Translations under genes and position numbers: made by a program
Notes under the pieces: model-generated
What the model was told of the DNA's origin: nothing
The model's input: the letters and a program-made list of their open reading frames with translations, nothing else
The model's database searches: none
Source: a virus
Virus record (IMG/VR): IMGVR_UViG_3300042319_000838
Span: 1 to 29,984 of that record
Reading direction: 5' to 3' (one strand)
Length of the DNA: 29,984 nt
Shown here: in pieces, positions 8,091-16,124 of the stretch
Layout of the letters: each line of letters begins with the position of its first letter
Numbering within the stretch: position 1 is the stretch's first letter

Positions 8091-8455
8091 TGAATGTTTT
8101 GCGTGGTCGGGGCAGTTGTATTGCTTCGCCAAAAGTACAGCACGAAGCCAACGTATAGGTTGTCAATCAGCACGTAGTCGGCAATGTCATCGTTGTTCGC
8201 CACAACGTGCAAAGAATACAAATTGTTGCCGTTAAAGAACAGTGCGTTGGTTTGCAAAGATATGGTTGCAAGGCCAGCCCCATCGGTAACGATGTCGTAT
8301 TTAATAGTAGTTTGACTGCCGATATTGCTAATAAATACATCATAAGCCGTTGAAGGGGCTAATGTGCCGATATTCAGGTTAGCGGTTGCTTGGCAACTTG
8401 TCGGTGCGGCTAATACTTTGGCCGTTGTAAGGTCTTGAATGCAAATTGGGTTCAT
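8081..8455 (-). CDS. Small beta-rich putative virion protein
   Basis: 124 residues, MNPICIQDLTTAKVLAAPTS. Alternating hydrophobic and polar residues with many Thr, Asn, Ser and Gly (for example LAPSTAYDVFISNIGSQTTI) suggest a single beta-sandwich domain, as in head decoration or fibre-like proteins. The ATG overlaps the spanin-like gene stop by 4 bp (ATGA), so the two are translationally coupled. No signal peptide or catalytic motif is visible. Function is not recognised. Confidence 0.6.
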   Translation of the reverse strand: MNPICIQDLTTAKVLAAPTSCQATANLNIGTLAPSTAYDVFISNIGSQTTIKYDIVTDGAGLATISLQTNALFFNGNNLYSLHVVANNDDIADYVLIDNLYVGFVLYFWRSNTTAPTTQNIQVV

Positions 8456-9030
8456 TGTGCTTGGCTAAATTTGTTCAAATATACGGCAGAATCTTTAAAA
8501 CAAGGCGATGCAATCTTTATGTAGGCTTCTTTTTTGCCCAGTAGTCCGTTCCAAAGTTTCGCACCGAACCATTTGCCGGGACGCTGCCAATACCCAACCA
8601 CGCTCAAATCGTAGTCGGTTGTTAGCGTTACCTTGGCCGATGAATCGGGGTGCAATAATGCGGTCAGCTTTATGCAGTTGGTGTCAACGGTAAAGGATTG
8701 AATCGGGCATGGCAGAAGGTCAATATGCCAGCGTTCAACATCAACCTCAAAGGTGTCGGTCTTGGTTCGCCATTTGGTGCGATACACGAACTCAACCTTG
8801 CCGCTTTTCACGTTAAGGCTATCCAGCAGACGTTTGTTCTCGGCGGCTAATTGCTCAACCGTCAAGTCCAAACGCCTTGCTGTGCTTCCCGTTGTTTGCT
8901 GGATTGCCTCATAATTGCTTTTATGCCGCTCGGCCTCGGCCCTGTTGTTGCACGATTGCTTGCCCAATATGAATGCGGCAGCAATTGCGATAAGCCCGTA
9001 ATGCCTTGATATAAAGCCAAGCCAGTTCAT
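8452..9030 (-). CDS. Spanin-like membrane-anchored protein
   Basis: 192 residues. MNWLGFISRHYGLIAIAAAF gives a single N-terminal membrane anchor (about residues 10-26) followed by a cysteine and a charged coiled coil (residues 30-75, AEAERHKSNYEAIQQTTG, then VEQLAAENKRLLDSLNV). The C-terminal 110 residues are beta-rich. This Rz-like layout resembles the anchored proteins found near lysis genes of Bacteroidota phages and would suit an inner-membrane spanin disrupting the outer membrane at lysis. It sits two genes downstream of the amidase. The identification is by architecture only; a tail-associated membrane protein is possible. Overlaps neighbours by 4 bp on both sides. Confidence 0.5.
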   Translation of the reverse strand: MNWLGFISRHYGLIAIAAAFILGKQSCNNRAEAERHKSNYEAIQQTTGSTARRLDLTVEQLAAENKRLLDSLNVKSGKVEFVYRTKWRTKTDTFEVDVERWHIDLLPCPIQSFTVDTNCIKLTALLHPDSSAKVTLTTDYDLSVVGYWQRPGKWFGAKLWNGLLGKKEAYIKIASPCFKDSAVYLNKFSQAQ

Positions 9031-10064
9031 CGAACCTTGCGGTTGTCAATGCGAAAGTTTTCAACGCTGAAATCCCCATCTTCATCAATCTCAACAATGG
9101 CTGCCCCGTGATTCCATTTCGTGTATGCGAATGGGCGGTATGCTGGTTGCAAGTCGCAAAGGCAACCCGTAGAAAAGCAAGCAACTCCTTTGCTGTTTAA
9201 GTCGCTTTCGTGATGCTCCGATGTTTGATGGTTGTGGCCAGCCAATACAGATGCCTTACCTTTATTAAACAATCCCCGTGCTGGGTTTACTGGGCTGAAT
9301 ATGCTCTCTCCAAATTCGTGGCCATGCAGTACGCTTAGCTTGCCAAACTTGGCGTGTTGGCGGCTGTCGATTAACTCAATATCAAGTTCATCAAGGCCCA
9401 ATGCGGCCTTCAGTTGAAGCCCGGGCAGGGTAATCAACTCAGGTGCGTTTTGAAGTATGTACCTATCCCAGCGGTCTTCGTGGTTGCCCAGCTTGTAGAA
9501 AACAGGCAGCCCAAGGCTTACAAGCCCAGCCAAGAAGTCCCGAACCATTTGCACCTCAACGGGGGCCGACATCAACGCTGGATCTTTTTCCCATCGGCTA
9601 ATCTTAGCAAAGTCAATAACATCCCCGTTTAGGTATATCGCATCAACCCCGTTTTTGAACCCGTAGTCGATAGCTGTTTCGATTGCTGGCAGTTCATGGT
9701 ATGGAAAATGAAGGTCGGACAAAACCAAGGGCTTGCGTATGTTCTTCGGCAGATGCCATACCTCTTTGCTGGTCTTTTCCCCTCGGCCCATGAACGCTTG
9801 CATGTATTCGCTTGGCTTCATTTGCTCAGGGTTGTATAGGTTTTCCCGTAACGAACCACTGATTGTTGCATGAGCTTTAAGCTTTTCGCCTACCGCACCC
9901 GTTCGGTAGCGGATTGAACATCGCACCCTATCAACCTCTTTGTTTGTTTGCTCAAACGCACCCGGGTTTTCCATTACAATTTTACGTGCAAGGGTTCGTT
10001 TGAAGAAGCCCGGTTCTTGGGTATCAACGTAGCTGTCAATAATTTTTACTTGTTGTTCAGTCAT
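9027..10064 (-). CDS. Calcineurin-like metallophosphoesterase
   Basis: 345 residues from ATG 10064 (MTEQQVKIIDSYVDTQEPGF); a longer upstream frame lacks support. The metallophosphoesterase signature is complete: SDLHF (D117, H119), NGDVID (D148), GNHE (193-196), HGHE (247-250) and GHNH (276-279), which bind two metal ions and hydrolyse phosphoesters. Residues 1-110 form a separate charged helical region that could bind nucleic acid, though no family is recognised. The substrate cannot be told from sequence; phage members may act on DNA ends, RNA or nucleotides. It lies 55 bp after the amidase gene and overlaps the spanin-like gene by 4 bp. Confidence 0.85.
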   Translation of the reverse strand: MTEQQVKIIDSYVDTQEPGFFKRTLARKIVMENPGAFEQTNKEVDRVRCSIRYRTGAVGEKLKAHATISGSLRENLYNPEQMKPSEYMQAFMGRGEKTSKEVWHLPKNIRKPLVLSDLHFPYHELPAIETAIDYGFKNGVDAIYLNGDVIDFAKISRWEKDPALMSAPVEVQMVRDFLAGLVSLGLPVFYKLGNHEDRWDRYILQNAPELITLPGLQLKAALGLDELDIELIDSRQHAKFGKLSVLHGHEFGESIFSPVNPARGLFNKGKASVLAGHNHQTSEHHESDLNSKGVACFSTGCLCDLQPAYRPFAYTKWNHGAAIVEIDEDGDFSVENFRIDNRKVR

Positions 10065-10119
10065 AGGTTTCCCAATTGTTTGTATGAAAGTAGGCGTTTC
10101 CCAACACCGAAAAGGTTTT

Positions 10120-10539
10120 TTAACATTTCTTAACGGATGCCCACCAAGCCCCCGCATCAAAACATGGGCAGGCTTTGTTGACATTAGGGAAGTCCCGATG
10201 CCCTAATACCTTAGCGTTTGGGAACTTTTCGGTTAGCTTGGTAACCAGTTCGGCCATTGCTTGCTTCTGTTCTTTGGTACGGTTGTCGGTAGGCTTGCCG
10301 TTGGCATCAATGCCGCCAATGTAGCTAATATGAATGCTGTCGTGGTTGTGGCCCTTTACCCCGTTGGTCGTCTTTTCAATTGGCCAGTTGTCAACTACCT
10401 TGCCATCACGTTCAATGATGAAATGGTAACCGGGCGAACCCCAGTTCAACACCTTTTTATGATAGCGGTTAATGCTGTCTGCCGTGGCCGTTATGTTGCT
10501 GGCCGTGGTGTGCAAAACGATGTGGTTAATTGGTCGCAT
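10120..10539 (-). CDS. N-acetylmuramoyl-L-alanine amidase (endolysin)
   Basis: 139 residues of the Amidase_2/T7 lysozyme type. From ATG 10539 (MRPINHIVLHTTAS) the zinc ligands are H10 in VLHTTAS, H114 in GHRDFP and probably C124 in NKACPCFD; K122 and Y38 occupy the catalytic positions of T7 lysozyme. HNHDSIHISYIGG is the conserved central strand. A TTG two codons upstream is a possible alternative start. The enzyme cuts the amide bond between muramic acid and L-alanine and has no signal peptide, so it needs a holin; the holin is encoded 15 kb away. It overlaps the 90-residue gene by 14 bp. Confidence 0.92.
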   Translation of the reverse strand: MRPINHIVLHTTASNITATADSINRYHKKVLNWGSPGYHFIIERDGKVVDNWPIEKTTNGVKGHNHDSIHISYIGGIDANGKPTDNRTKEQKQAMAELVTKLTEKFPNAKVLGHRDFPNVNKACPCFDAGAWWASVKKC

Positions 10540-10798
10540 CTTCAAATGGGTTTATTGGTTTCGGGGCAACCCAAGGAATCAAAGGCAAATCCTTTACCCA
10601 CATAAATTCTTCGTTGGTTGTTTGGTCAATCTCCTCAACCGAAATCACCCAGTTGGGCGGCTCGTTGCCATCTTGAATTGGGTTGTAGTAGCTGTCAGGG
10701 GCGAATAGACGCCCTACCAAACTATCCTTTTGTAGTTCGGTTAAGCGGCCAACAAACTCGGTTTCTTGCCCTTGCGGTATTTCGTTTCGTGTTATCAT
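10526..10798 (-). CDS. Conserved small phage protein, unknown function
   Basis: 90 residues, MITRNEIPQGQETEFVGRLT. Acidic, Pro- and Trp-containing, with no membrane segment or motif (for example PPNWVISVEEIDQTTNEEF). It is coupled to the fibre-like gene by an ATGA overlap and overlaps the amidase start. Position between fibre-like and lysis genes suggests a late virion or assembly accessory role, but nothing in the sequence proves it. Confidence 0.6.
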   Translation of the reverse strand: MITRNEIPQGQETEFVGRLTELQKDSLVGRLFAPDSYYNPIQDGNEPPNWVISVEEIDQTTNEEFMWVKDLPLIPWVAPKPINPFEDATN

Positions 10799-11577
10799 AC
10801 TTGGCGGCCTAACGTGGTTTGAAATGCCTGTACGGCGGTGTAGTAGTTCAAAATTTCGGATGCGTTCAAACCATCACCTATTGAGGAAAGCCTTGCCTCT
10901 CTGTTGGTAAAGGTTCCTGCCGTGTTATTGCGTGCTCCAATCCAAATGTTGCCATTTGGCTTTGTTCCGGCGGGTGGTAAAGATAAGTTTTGAGCTATAA
11001 CAGTTCCATTTTTCGCTAATCTTACTTCATTGGATATTCTACTTCCAATGTAAAATCCTCTTGAATCTAAATTCGCAGCATTTACAAAGGTTGAAAATAT
11101 TTGAGTTAAAGAACCTAATGCTATACTTGTTAATCGCAAATCTAATGCAGATGACCCAACAGTGATAACACCTATTTCGGCATAATTTGCAACACTCGTT
11201 AATGTGCCGCTGTAATATCCAAGATGAATATCGTTTAAAATTATGTTTGTTGTTGGATTAAAAAAAGTATCTGCATACGCATTCGTTCCGTTTGGCAATG
11301 CTCCTGTTGATGAATGCGTCCAACCGCCATTAAAAGATAACCTAAAAGCTGCGTTTGTATCCGCAGGATTTATAAGGTTAAACTTATGCGTAGTGGCCGT
11401 CCCCCCAACAAAAGGGTAGATGGCTTTTAATTTAGTCCAAATGCCATATCCAACCAAATCAGCATACAATGTATTTAACGCAGATATAATTGTCGCATCA
11501 GTAATGCCTGTCGCTGCCAAAAAAGCCGCAACTGGGTCTATCCCCCCAGCCATCATTTGTAACCGTAGCCGCCTCAT
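10795..11577 (-). CDS. Fibre-like / LamG-like putative virion protein
   Basis: 260 residues; ATG 11577 overlaps the upstream stop as TAATG. The N-terminus MRRLRLQMMAGGIDPVAAF leads into a helix containing LNTLYADLVGYGIWTKLKAI, followed by a long beta-rich region (FNLINPADTNAAFRLSFNGG, later IWIGARNNTAGTFTN) of the concanavalin/LamG-like kind common in phage adhesins. DNA from about 10970 to 11500 is clearly more AT-rich than the flanks, hinting at horizontal exchange of the binding module. It follows a repeat-containing fibre gene. A receptor-binding or virion-decoration role is inferred. Confidence 0.6.
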   Translation of the reverse strand: MRRLRLQMMAGGIDPVAAFLAATGITDATIISALNTLYADLVGYGIWTKLKAIYPFVGGTATTHKFNLINPADTNAAFRLSFNGGWTHSSTGALPNGTNAYADTFFNPTTNIILNDIHLGYYSGTLTSVANYAEIGVITVGSSALDLRLTSIALGSLTQIFSTFVNAANLDSRGFYIGSRISNEVRLAKNGTVIAQNLSLPPAGTKPNGNIWIGARNNTAGTFTNREARLSSIGDGLNASEILNYYTAVQAFQTTLGRQV

Positions 11578-12494
11578 TAAACCGCTGGTGTTATGATGTA
11601 CCCTACATTTGTGCCCCCCATCCAAAAGAACACAATCAGGTTTACTTTGGTAAGGTCATAGTTAATCGGCCCGAACTTTATCGCCGTGCCGCCTGTTACA
11701 ACAATTGTTGGTGCAACGCTGTCATCGTGGTAAACTATTTGGTCAATGCCTCGCACCGCATTTGTCAGGCTAACTGCAATGTTTCCCGTTTCAGGTGCAG
11801 CATAAGTGCCGTATTCTTGCGGGGTAACCAATGCAACAGCAACCCCCGTAGTTGTCGCAACTGTGTTTTGCTTGCCAGCCAATGATGAATCAACGTATGT
11901 TTTGGTTGCCGCATCGCTGTTATTTGTTGGCGTGGGAAGGTTAGTAAGGCTTTGTGCCCCCATGTTTAGCGTGCCGGTCATTGTGCCGCCTGACAAACTT
12001 AATTTGCCAGCCAATGATGAATCAACGTAGCCTTTGGTTGCAGCGTCATCGGTTGCAACGGGTGTACCAAGATTCTCAACCATTTGGCCGCCCATGTCAA
12101 TATCCCCAGTCATTGTGCCGCCTGATTTGTCAAGTTTCAACGCATCGGCGGTGTCAACGTATCCCTTGGTAGCCGCATCGGTCGGGGCAAACGGCGTACC
12201 CAAGTTTTCAATTTGGTTGTTACCCATATCCAAATCGCCAGTCATGGTATCGCCTGTCTTTTGAACTGCCGTGCCTACTTGCGAAAGGGCATTGTTTGCG
12301 GTGTTTGCCGCAGCGTTTGCCGTGGCCGTTGCGGCGTTGGCAGTTGAAGCCGCAGCGTTTGCAACCGCCAAGGTCGAAGCCATTAGTAGTTGTTTGGTCG
12401 TTTTGCGGCTGGTTGTGCCCTGAACAACGTACAACAAGTCAGCATCGTTGCTGGTTGTTGCCGCTGGTAGTTGTGTAACCTTTTGGTTTGCCAT
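11577..12494 (-). CDS. Tail fibre protein with three GGTMTG/ATKGYVD repeats
   Basis: 305 residues. The N-terminal 38 residues (MANQKVTQLPAATTSNDADL) resemble the attachment segment of phage fibres. Residues 39-71 are an Ala/Asn/Thr heptad-like linker. Three repeats of about 44 residues follow (81-116, 125-160, 169-205), each with TMTGxLxMG, a LxTP segment and DAATKxYVD, the typical collar/fibre repeat that forms a trimeric shaft. The C-terminal 95 residues are beta-rich. At the DNA level a 26-bp stretch is identical at 11872-11897 and 12004-12029, so the repeats can recombine. Starts with TAATG overlap after the 215-residue gene. Confidence 0.8.
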   Translation of the reverse strand: MANQKVTQLPAATTSNDADLLYVVQGTTSRKTTKQLLMASTLAVANAAASTANAATATANAAANTANNALSQVGTAVQKTGDTMTGDLDMGNNQIENLGTPFAPTDAATKGYVDTADALKLDKSGGTMTGDIDMGGQMVENLGTPVATDDAATKGYVDSSLAGKLSLSGGTMTGTLNMGAQSLTNLPTPTNNSDAATKTYVDSSLAGKQNTVATTTGVAVALVTPQEYGTYAAPETGNIAVSLTNAVRGIDQIVYHDDSVAPTIVVTGGTAIKFGPINYDLTKVNLIVFFWMGGTNVGYIITPAV

Positions 12495-13141
12495 TATAGT
12501 ATAATTTTATCGTTCGATTCAGTTAGTAAGAAGTCGCCGCTTTCAAGCAGCAAGAAGTCAAGGTCGGCTGGGCAAGATGCACCAACGATGCAGCTTAGGT
12601 CGCCCGTAATGGTCAGGTTAACCTCCAACATCGCAGCGGCCATGTCCAAGGGTAGCCGAAGGTCGATGTTATCAAATACCCCGTTTAGCGTTTCAGCACC
12701 GTACTCCCGATTGGTAACAACCGTTTTGATTCGGTCAAGGCCAAGGGTAGCCCGAAGGCTGGGGATATTGTCAACGCTTACCGCCTTTTGAAGTGCAAGC
12801 AAGATGTATTGTTCAAGGTATTGCGTATCGTTCTGCCACGTGCTTCGTGTGCCAATCCAATGAAACTTTAAGGGAATGGTAATCTGCACCCGTTCTTTGT
12901 TGGCACGTACCCGGTCCAGCAGTTCAATATCTTCGGCCCCGTTCTTTAGCCAAAAGGACATACCTGTACGCCAATCGAAACGTGTAATGTAGTCAAGGTT
13001 GCCGTTGCCATCGTAAACCACGGGGAAGGTGCGAAGGTTGCCATCTTTGCCCGTTTCTTCTATAAGTTGGCACAATGGCCGCGTTACTGCCGAAATGTTG
13101 GGCAGTCGGGCGTTCAAGTACGATAGAATGTCGCTTATCAT
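12494..13141 (-). CDS. Putative head-tail connector / tail completion protein
   Basis: 215 residues, MISDILSYLNARLPNISAVT. Mixed alpha/beta with no enzyme motif. It lies after the gp10-like gene and before fibre genes, in the place of the neck, tail terminator or tail tube genes. The C-terminal repetition LDFLLLESGDFLLTESNDKI resembles short beta repeats found at the ends of some phage fibre or neck proteins. Coupled by ATGA to the upstream gene and TAATG to the fibre gene. The specific role is inferred from order alone. Confidence 0.5.
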   Translation of the reverse strand: MISDILSYLNARLPNISAVTRPLCQLIEETGKDGNLRTFPVVYDGNGNLDYITRFDWRTGMSFWLKNGAEDIELLDRVRANKERVQITIPLKFHWIGTRSTWQNDTQYLEQYILLALQKAVSVDNIPSLRATLGLDRIKTVVTNREYGAETLNGVFDNIDLRLPLDMAAAMLEVNLTITGDLSCIVGASCPADLDFLLLESGDFLLTESNDKIIL

Positions 13142-13641
13142 TTAAACAAATCTACGACTATTTGCTGGGCCTTATTAACGAATTCTTTGCGTTCAGCGTC
13201 CGAAAACTTAAAAGCATCGCCATATTTGTCCAAAAGCCCATCAACTTTGCCTTTCGGGTTGCCAGCGTTGTAGGTCATGCCTGTCGCTATAACGAACCCT
13301 GTGTTGCTAATTTTCAGTTCAGGGTTGACAATGGACTGCAAATACATTTGGCTGAATAGCCGAAACAATACCATCTTGCCTCGGCCTAATTCACGTTTGA
13401 ACTCACGATAGCCGCCCTCGTAAAACTTTGCCGTTGATGCCGTTGGCGTTTGGTTTTTGCCAATGCTTATCGGATTGGTTGAATAGTCGGGTTTGATAGG
13501 CCCGCCCCCCGAATCCAGCCCCTCGGCAAATACCCGTTTAAACTGCATGCGGCCAACACTTGAAGACAAGCCGACAAACCGTTTGCCGTTGATTGCCCGT
13601 TCAGCCTTGTTCAGCTTTGCGATGTATTCTTTGGTTGTCAT
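13138..13641 (-). CDS. Putative virion morphogenesis / tail completion protein (HK97 gp10-like)
   Basis: 167 residues from ATG 13641 (MTTKEYIAKLNKAERAINGK), chosen because it overlaps the previous stop as ATGA; a longer upstream frame would run through that gene. FYEGGYREFKRELGRGKMVL followed by LFRLFSQMYLQSIVNPELKI and a small Gly-containing strand region recalls gp10-like or virion morphogenesis proteins, which join head and tail. It lies three genes from the large terminase. The match is by pattern, not proven. Confidence 0.45.
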   Translation of the reverse strand: MTTKEYIAKLNKAERAINGKRFVGLSSSVGRMQFKRVFAEGLDSGGGPIKPDYSTNPISIGKNQTPTASTAKFYEGGYREFKRELGRGKMVLFRLFSQMYLQSIVNPELKISNTGFVIATGMTYNAGNPKGKVDGLLDKYGDAFKFSDAERKEFVNKAQQIVVDLFK

Positions 13642-13865
13642 TTGCCTGTGATACGTTTGATTTCGGCATCCACCACAGTCATTAGTTCGTGGCGGCTGCA
13701 ACTCTCAACACCGTCTCGATGTTTAATGCCGTACTCAAGTTTGTCGCTGCCGTTGTAACATACGGTTAAGCAAATCAACGGAACCTCGGGTTCTAAGCGG
13801 TGAAAAGTCAAATCGCCCGGCCATATATCGTTAATCTCAAATAGTTGTTTAGCGTGGTCTTGCAT
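13638..13865 (-). CDS. Small hypothetical phage protein
   Basis: 75 residues, MQDHAKQLFEINDIWPGDLT. It contains strands with two cysteines (PLICLTVCYNGSDKLEYGIK) and ends in a basic helix. No family recognised. First gene after the large terminase, separated from it by 94 bp that could hold a promoter, so it may begin a virion assembly operon. Confidence 0.55.
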   Translation of the reverse strand: MQDHAKQLFEINDIWPGDLTFHRLEPEVPLICLTVCYNGSDKLEYGIKHRDGVESCSRHELMTVVDAEIKRITGK

Positions 13866-13912
13866 GTGTTAAAAATATGCAATTGATTTTAAAGTGCATG
13901 CTTTTTTTTATT

Positions 13913-13929
13913 GTCATTAAAGGCACAAA
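13913..13929 (-). promoter_or_regulatory. TTTGTGCCTTTAATGAC motif in 94-bp gap
   Basis: The gap between the large terminase stop and the next gene (13866-13959) is AT-rich and holds this 17-bp motif, which recurs with one change at 18552-18568 ahead of the original MSQLILK start. TGCCTTTA resembles the Bacteroidota -7 element TAnnTTTG. The start codon is 48 bp further on. The recurrence suggests a promoter, but no good -33 element is visible. Confidence 0.35.
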
Positions 13930-13959
13930 CACCCCACGTCTTGCCCCTTTTATAACCAC

Positions 13960-15279
13960 TTACCTGAAAATGAACTGCCGATTGTTGGCGTGCAAATCGT
14001 ACCGCAGGCAGTCCAAGGCATCGGCACGTTTATCAACCTTGGTTCGGCTGCCTTTGTCAACACCGCCATCGGGTAACGCTTTCACGAACTCACAATCCCT
14101 GATAAGCACCTTGCATTTCGGGTTGATTAACACCTCATCGTAGTTGCTGAAGATACTGTTGCATAGCCGCCTTGATTCTTGATGCGGCGGGTTGGACCTT
14201 GGCACAAGTAAATTGTTTGGCGATACTCGCATGCGGTCCACAATCTCGGACCACATATTTTGCCCGACCTTGGCAATGACCGACTGGGCACGGCCCGAAG
14301 CATCACCCGTAACAAAGTACAATCGGTTTTGCACCTGTGCCGGGGTTCGCCTAAAGATTTCTTCAACCATCGCCTCGATAAATGTCTTGCCCTGTATGTG
14401 GTCTGCCGTTAACGCAATCTCATCGAAGTAGTGAATGTACTGTTTGCCATCTTGATGCCGCCCCCTGTGTGCCAATATGGCCGTAAACGGGTTGTTGTTA
14501 AAGTCAATCGAAACGTACACCGGCATGGTAATATCGTATGCCGCTTTACTGCCCACGTGCTTTTGCCTGTCGAATGAATACAGCCAATTCAGCCCTGACA
14601 TCGTTACCCGATTCGCCAGCACCTCACGTTTGAAGGTCAGGCTGTCATACGTCTTTTCAAGCTGCTCGATGTAGCCTTCGGGCAAATTCGCACTATTGTC
14701 ATAGGTTGTGCCGATGGTATGGGCTATTTGCTTCTCGCCCCATATCAGTTCATCGATGTCGGGGTTGTCCATGGGCGGTGTCATTGTCCACAGCGTGCGG
14801 GGGAACTTGGCCCCTGACATACGGCCCATAACAATGTTCAGGCTATCAATCGCCGCATCTTGCACCTCATCGCCCCAGCACCAACCAAGTTCAATGCCTC
14901 TTATCATTGTTTCGATGCTGAACGTGATTACCTGTGCCCCGTTCATAAATGACCAAACGCCGTTGTGCTTTTCGAACTTTGACTTGTAACCGAAGTAGCG
15001 TTCAGGGTCTTTATTGGCCACGTAATGTTCGCCTTTGAAAAGCCCGTAGGCGTCAAGTACGCCAATGAATTCGGATAGCGTTGCGGTGTTTAACTGGCTA
15101 ACCGTGTTGCTGAAGATGCCCCCTTTAATTTCGGGCTGATGAATGATGTTATGCAGGGCCCAATGTGCCCCCGTTATGGTCTTGCCTGAACGAATACCCC
15201 CGACATAAGCATACAGCCGTTCGGTTTCGCTTGCGGTTAATGTTTCGTGCTGCTTCGGGTTTAAGTTATACCTCTTCAT
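13960..15279 (-). CDS. terL: Terminase large subunit
   Basis: 439 residues. The ATPase domain has Walker A GGIRSGKT (residues 27-34), Walker B ending CWGDE (D137, E138) and the coupling motif WTMTPP (164-169). The nuclease domain has the expected acidic residues: D259 in VSIDFNN, D326 in FVTGDASG and D422 in RADALDCL. It packages DNA into proheads and cuts genome ends. The start overlaps the small subunit by 14 bp. Length and motif order are normal for phage large terminases. It is unusually far (about 12 kb) from the capsid gene. Confidence 0.96.
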   Translation of the reverse strand: MKRYNLNPKQHETLTASETERLYAYVGGIRSGKTITGAHWALHNIIHQPEIKGGIFSNTVSQLNTATLSEFIGVLDAYGLFKGEHYVANKDPERYFGYKSKFEKHNGVWSFMNGAQVITFSIETMIRGIELGWCWGDEVQDAAIDSLNIVMGRMSGAKFPRTLWTMTPPMDNPDIDELIWGEKQIAHTIGTTYDNSANLPEGYIEQLEKTYDSLTFKREVLANRVTMSGLNWLYSFDRQKHVGSKAAYDITMPVYVSIDFNNNPFTAILAHRGRHQDGKQYIHYFDEIALTADHIQGKTFIEAMVEEIFRRTPAQVQNRLYFVTGDASGRAQSVIAKVGQNMWSEIVDRMRVSPNNLLVPRSNPPHQESRRLCNSIFSNYDEVLINPKCKVLIRDCEFVKALPDGGVDKGSRTKVDKRADALDCLRYDLHANNRQFIFR

Positions 15280-15625
15280 CGTTTTTGACGATGTTGAAAG
15301 TAAAGTTGCTCGGCCATTTCACGTTGTCCCGCTTTTCTTCATGCGGCCTGTTGTAGCCCCTTGACTTGCCTTTGCTGTTCAGGTAGAAGATTATCGCAAC
15401 AGTATCCCCCTTGTTGATGCGGTCAATTAGCTTGTTTTCTACGAAGTCAAGTTGCACCTCCATGATTTCATCAACCTTGGCCTTGTATTCTTCATCCAGC
15501 TTTACCCATTCGTAATGAGTTACCCTTGCAACCCCGACCGCCTTGCATGCCGTTGTAACGATGCCCAATGATTTTTCAAGGGCTTCAAGCATCAGCTTTT
15601 TTTTAGCGTTCGTATTGTTCGCCAT
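15266..15625 (-). CDS. terS: Terminase small subunit
   Basis: 119 residues. Residues 10-45 form a helix-turn-helix of the kind used by small terminases: KLMLEALEKSLGIVTTACKA then VGVARVTHYEWVKLDEEYKA, followed by a helical oligomerisation region and a disordered C-terminal tail. It would bind the packaging site and recruit the large subunit, encoded immediately downstream with a 14-bp overlap. It is close to homeodomain-like TerS proteins of other phages. Confidence 0.88.
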   Translation of the reverse strand: MANNTNAKKKLMLEALEKSLGIVTTACKAVGVARVTHYEWVKLDEEYKAKVDEIMEVQLDFVENKLIDRINKGDTVAIIFYLNSKGKSRGYNRPHEEKRDNVKWPSNFTFNIVKNDEEV

Positions 15626-15629
15626 AGTT

Positions 15630-16124
15630 TTACTTCATTGAAACATTAAACCCTCGGCTTTTCAGTTCATCGAAAAGGTCTTCCAAGGTTATCATATCGG
15701 CCTCGACTATCAGGCTATTTGCGTCTTGTTCTTCGGGTTCATCGTTGGGCAGTTCGGCATCAAAGCCCGGTATCTCAAGCCCCCACCTTGTCAGTTCTTC
15801 TGCGTCCCATTCGTTTGCCAACTGCTCCCAGTTCCAATCGCCAAACCCAACATTGTCTTTGATAACAAATTCATCTTTCTGTGCATCGGTCAATCCTTCG
15901 GCAACTACAACGGGCACCTCCTTCCATTTCAGTTCTTGCATCGCCTTTAGCCGCATATTGCCGCCAAGTACGGTCATGTTTTCATCGACCACTAAAGGGC
16001 GAAGAGTAGCCATTTCAGGAAACTCCACAAGCGAAGCCACCAGCTTTTTGAATTTCTCATCCCGAATAAATCTTGGGTTGCGGCTATTTCCCTTAACCGA
16101 ACCGATTTTGACAAGTTTAACCAT
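15630..16124 (-). CDS. ParB-like nuclease domain protein
   Basis: 164 residues. The N-terminal 90 residues form a ParB/sulfiredoxin fold: RNPRFIRDEKFKKLVASLVE, PLVVDENMTVLGGNMRLKAM with the GGNxR motif at 54-58, then VPVVVAEGLTDAQKDEFVIK. The C-terminus is acidic. In phages such proteins often sit beside terminase or methyltransferase genes and may act as NTPase/nuclease or DNA-binding factors in packaging or modification. It overlaps the methyltransferase gene by 8 bp and precedes the small terminase by 4 bp. The catalytic role is inferred from the family. Confidence 0.88.
   Translation of the reverse strand: MVKLVKIGSVKGNSRNPRFIRDEKFKKLVASLVEFPEMATLRPLVVDENMTVLGGNMRLKAMQELKWKEVPVVVAEGLTDAQKDEFVIKDNVGFGDWNWEQLANEWDAEELTRWGLEIPGFDAELPNDEPEEQDANSLIVEADMITLEDLFDELKSRGFNVSMK

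Noticed and set aside
10065-10184. Longer N-terminus of the metallophosphoesterase
   Set aside because: The extra 40 residues overlap the amidase stop and look non-coding; the ATG at 10064 follows an ordinary leader.
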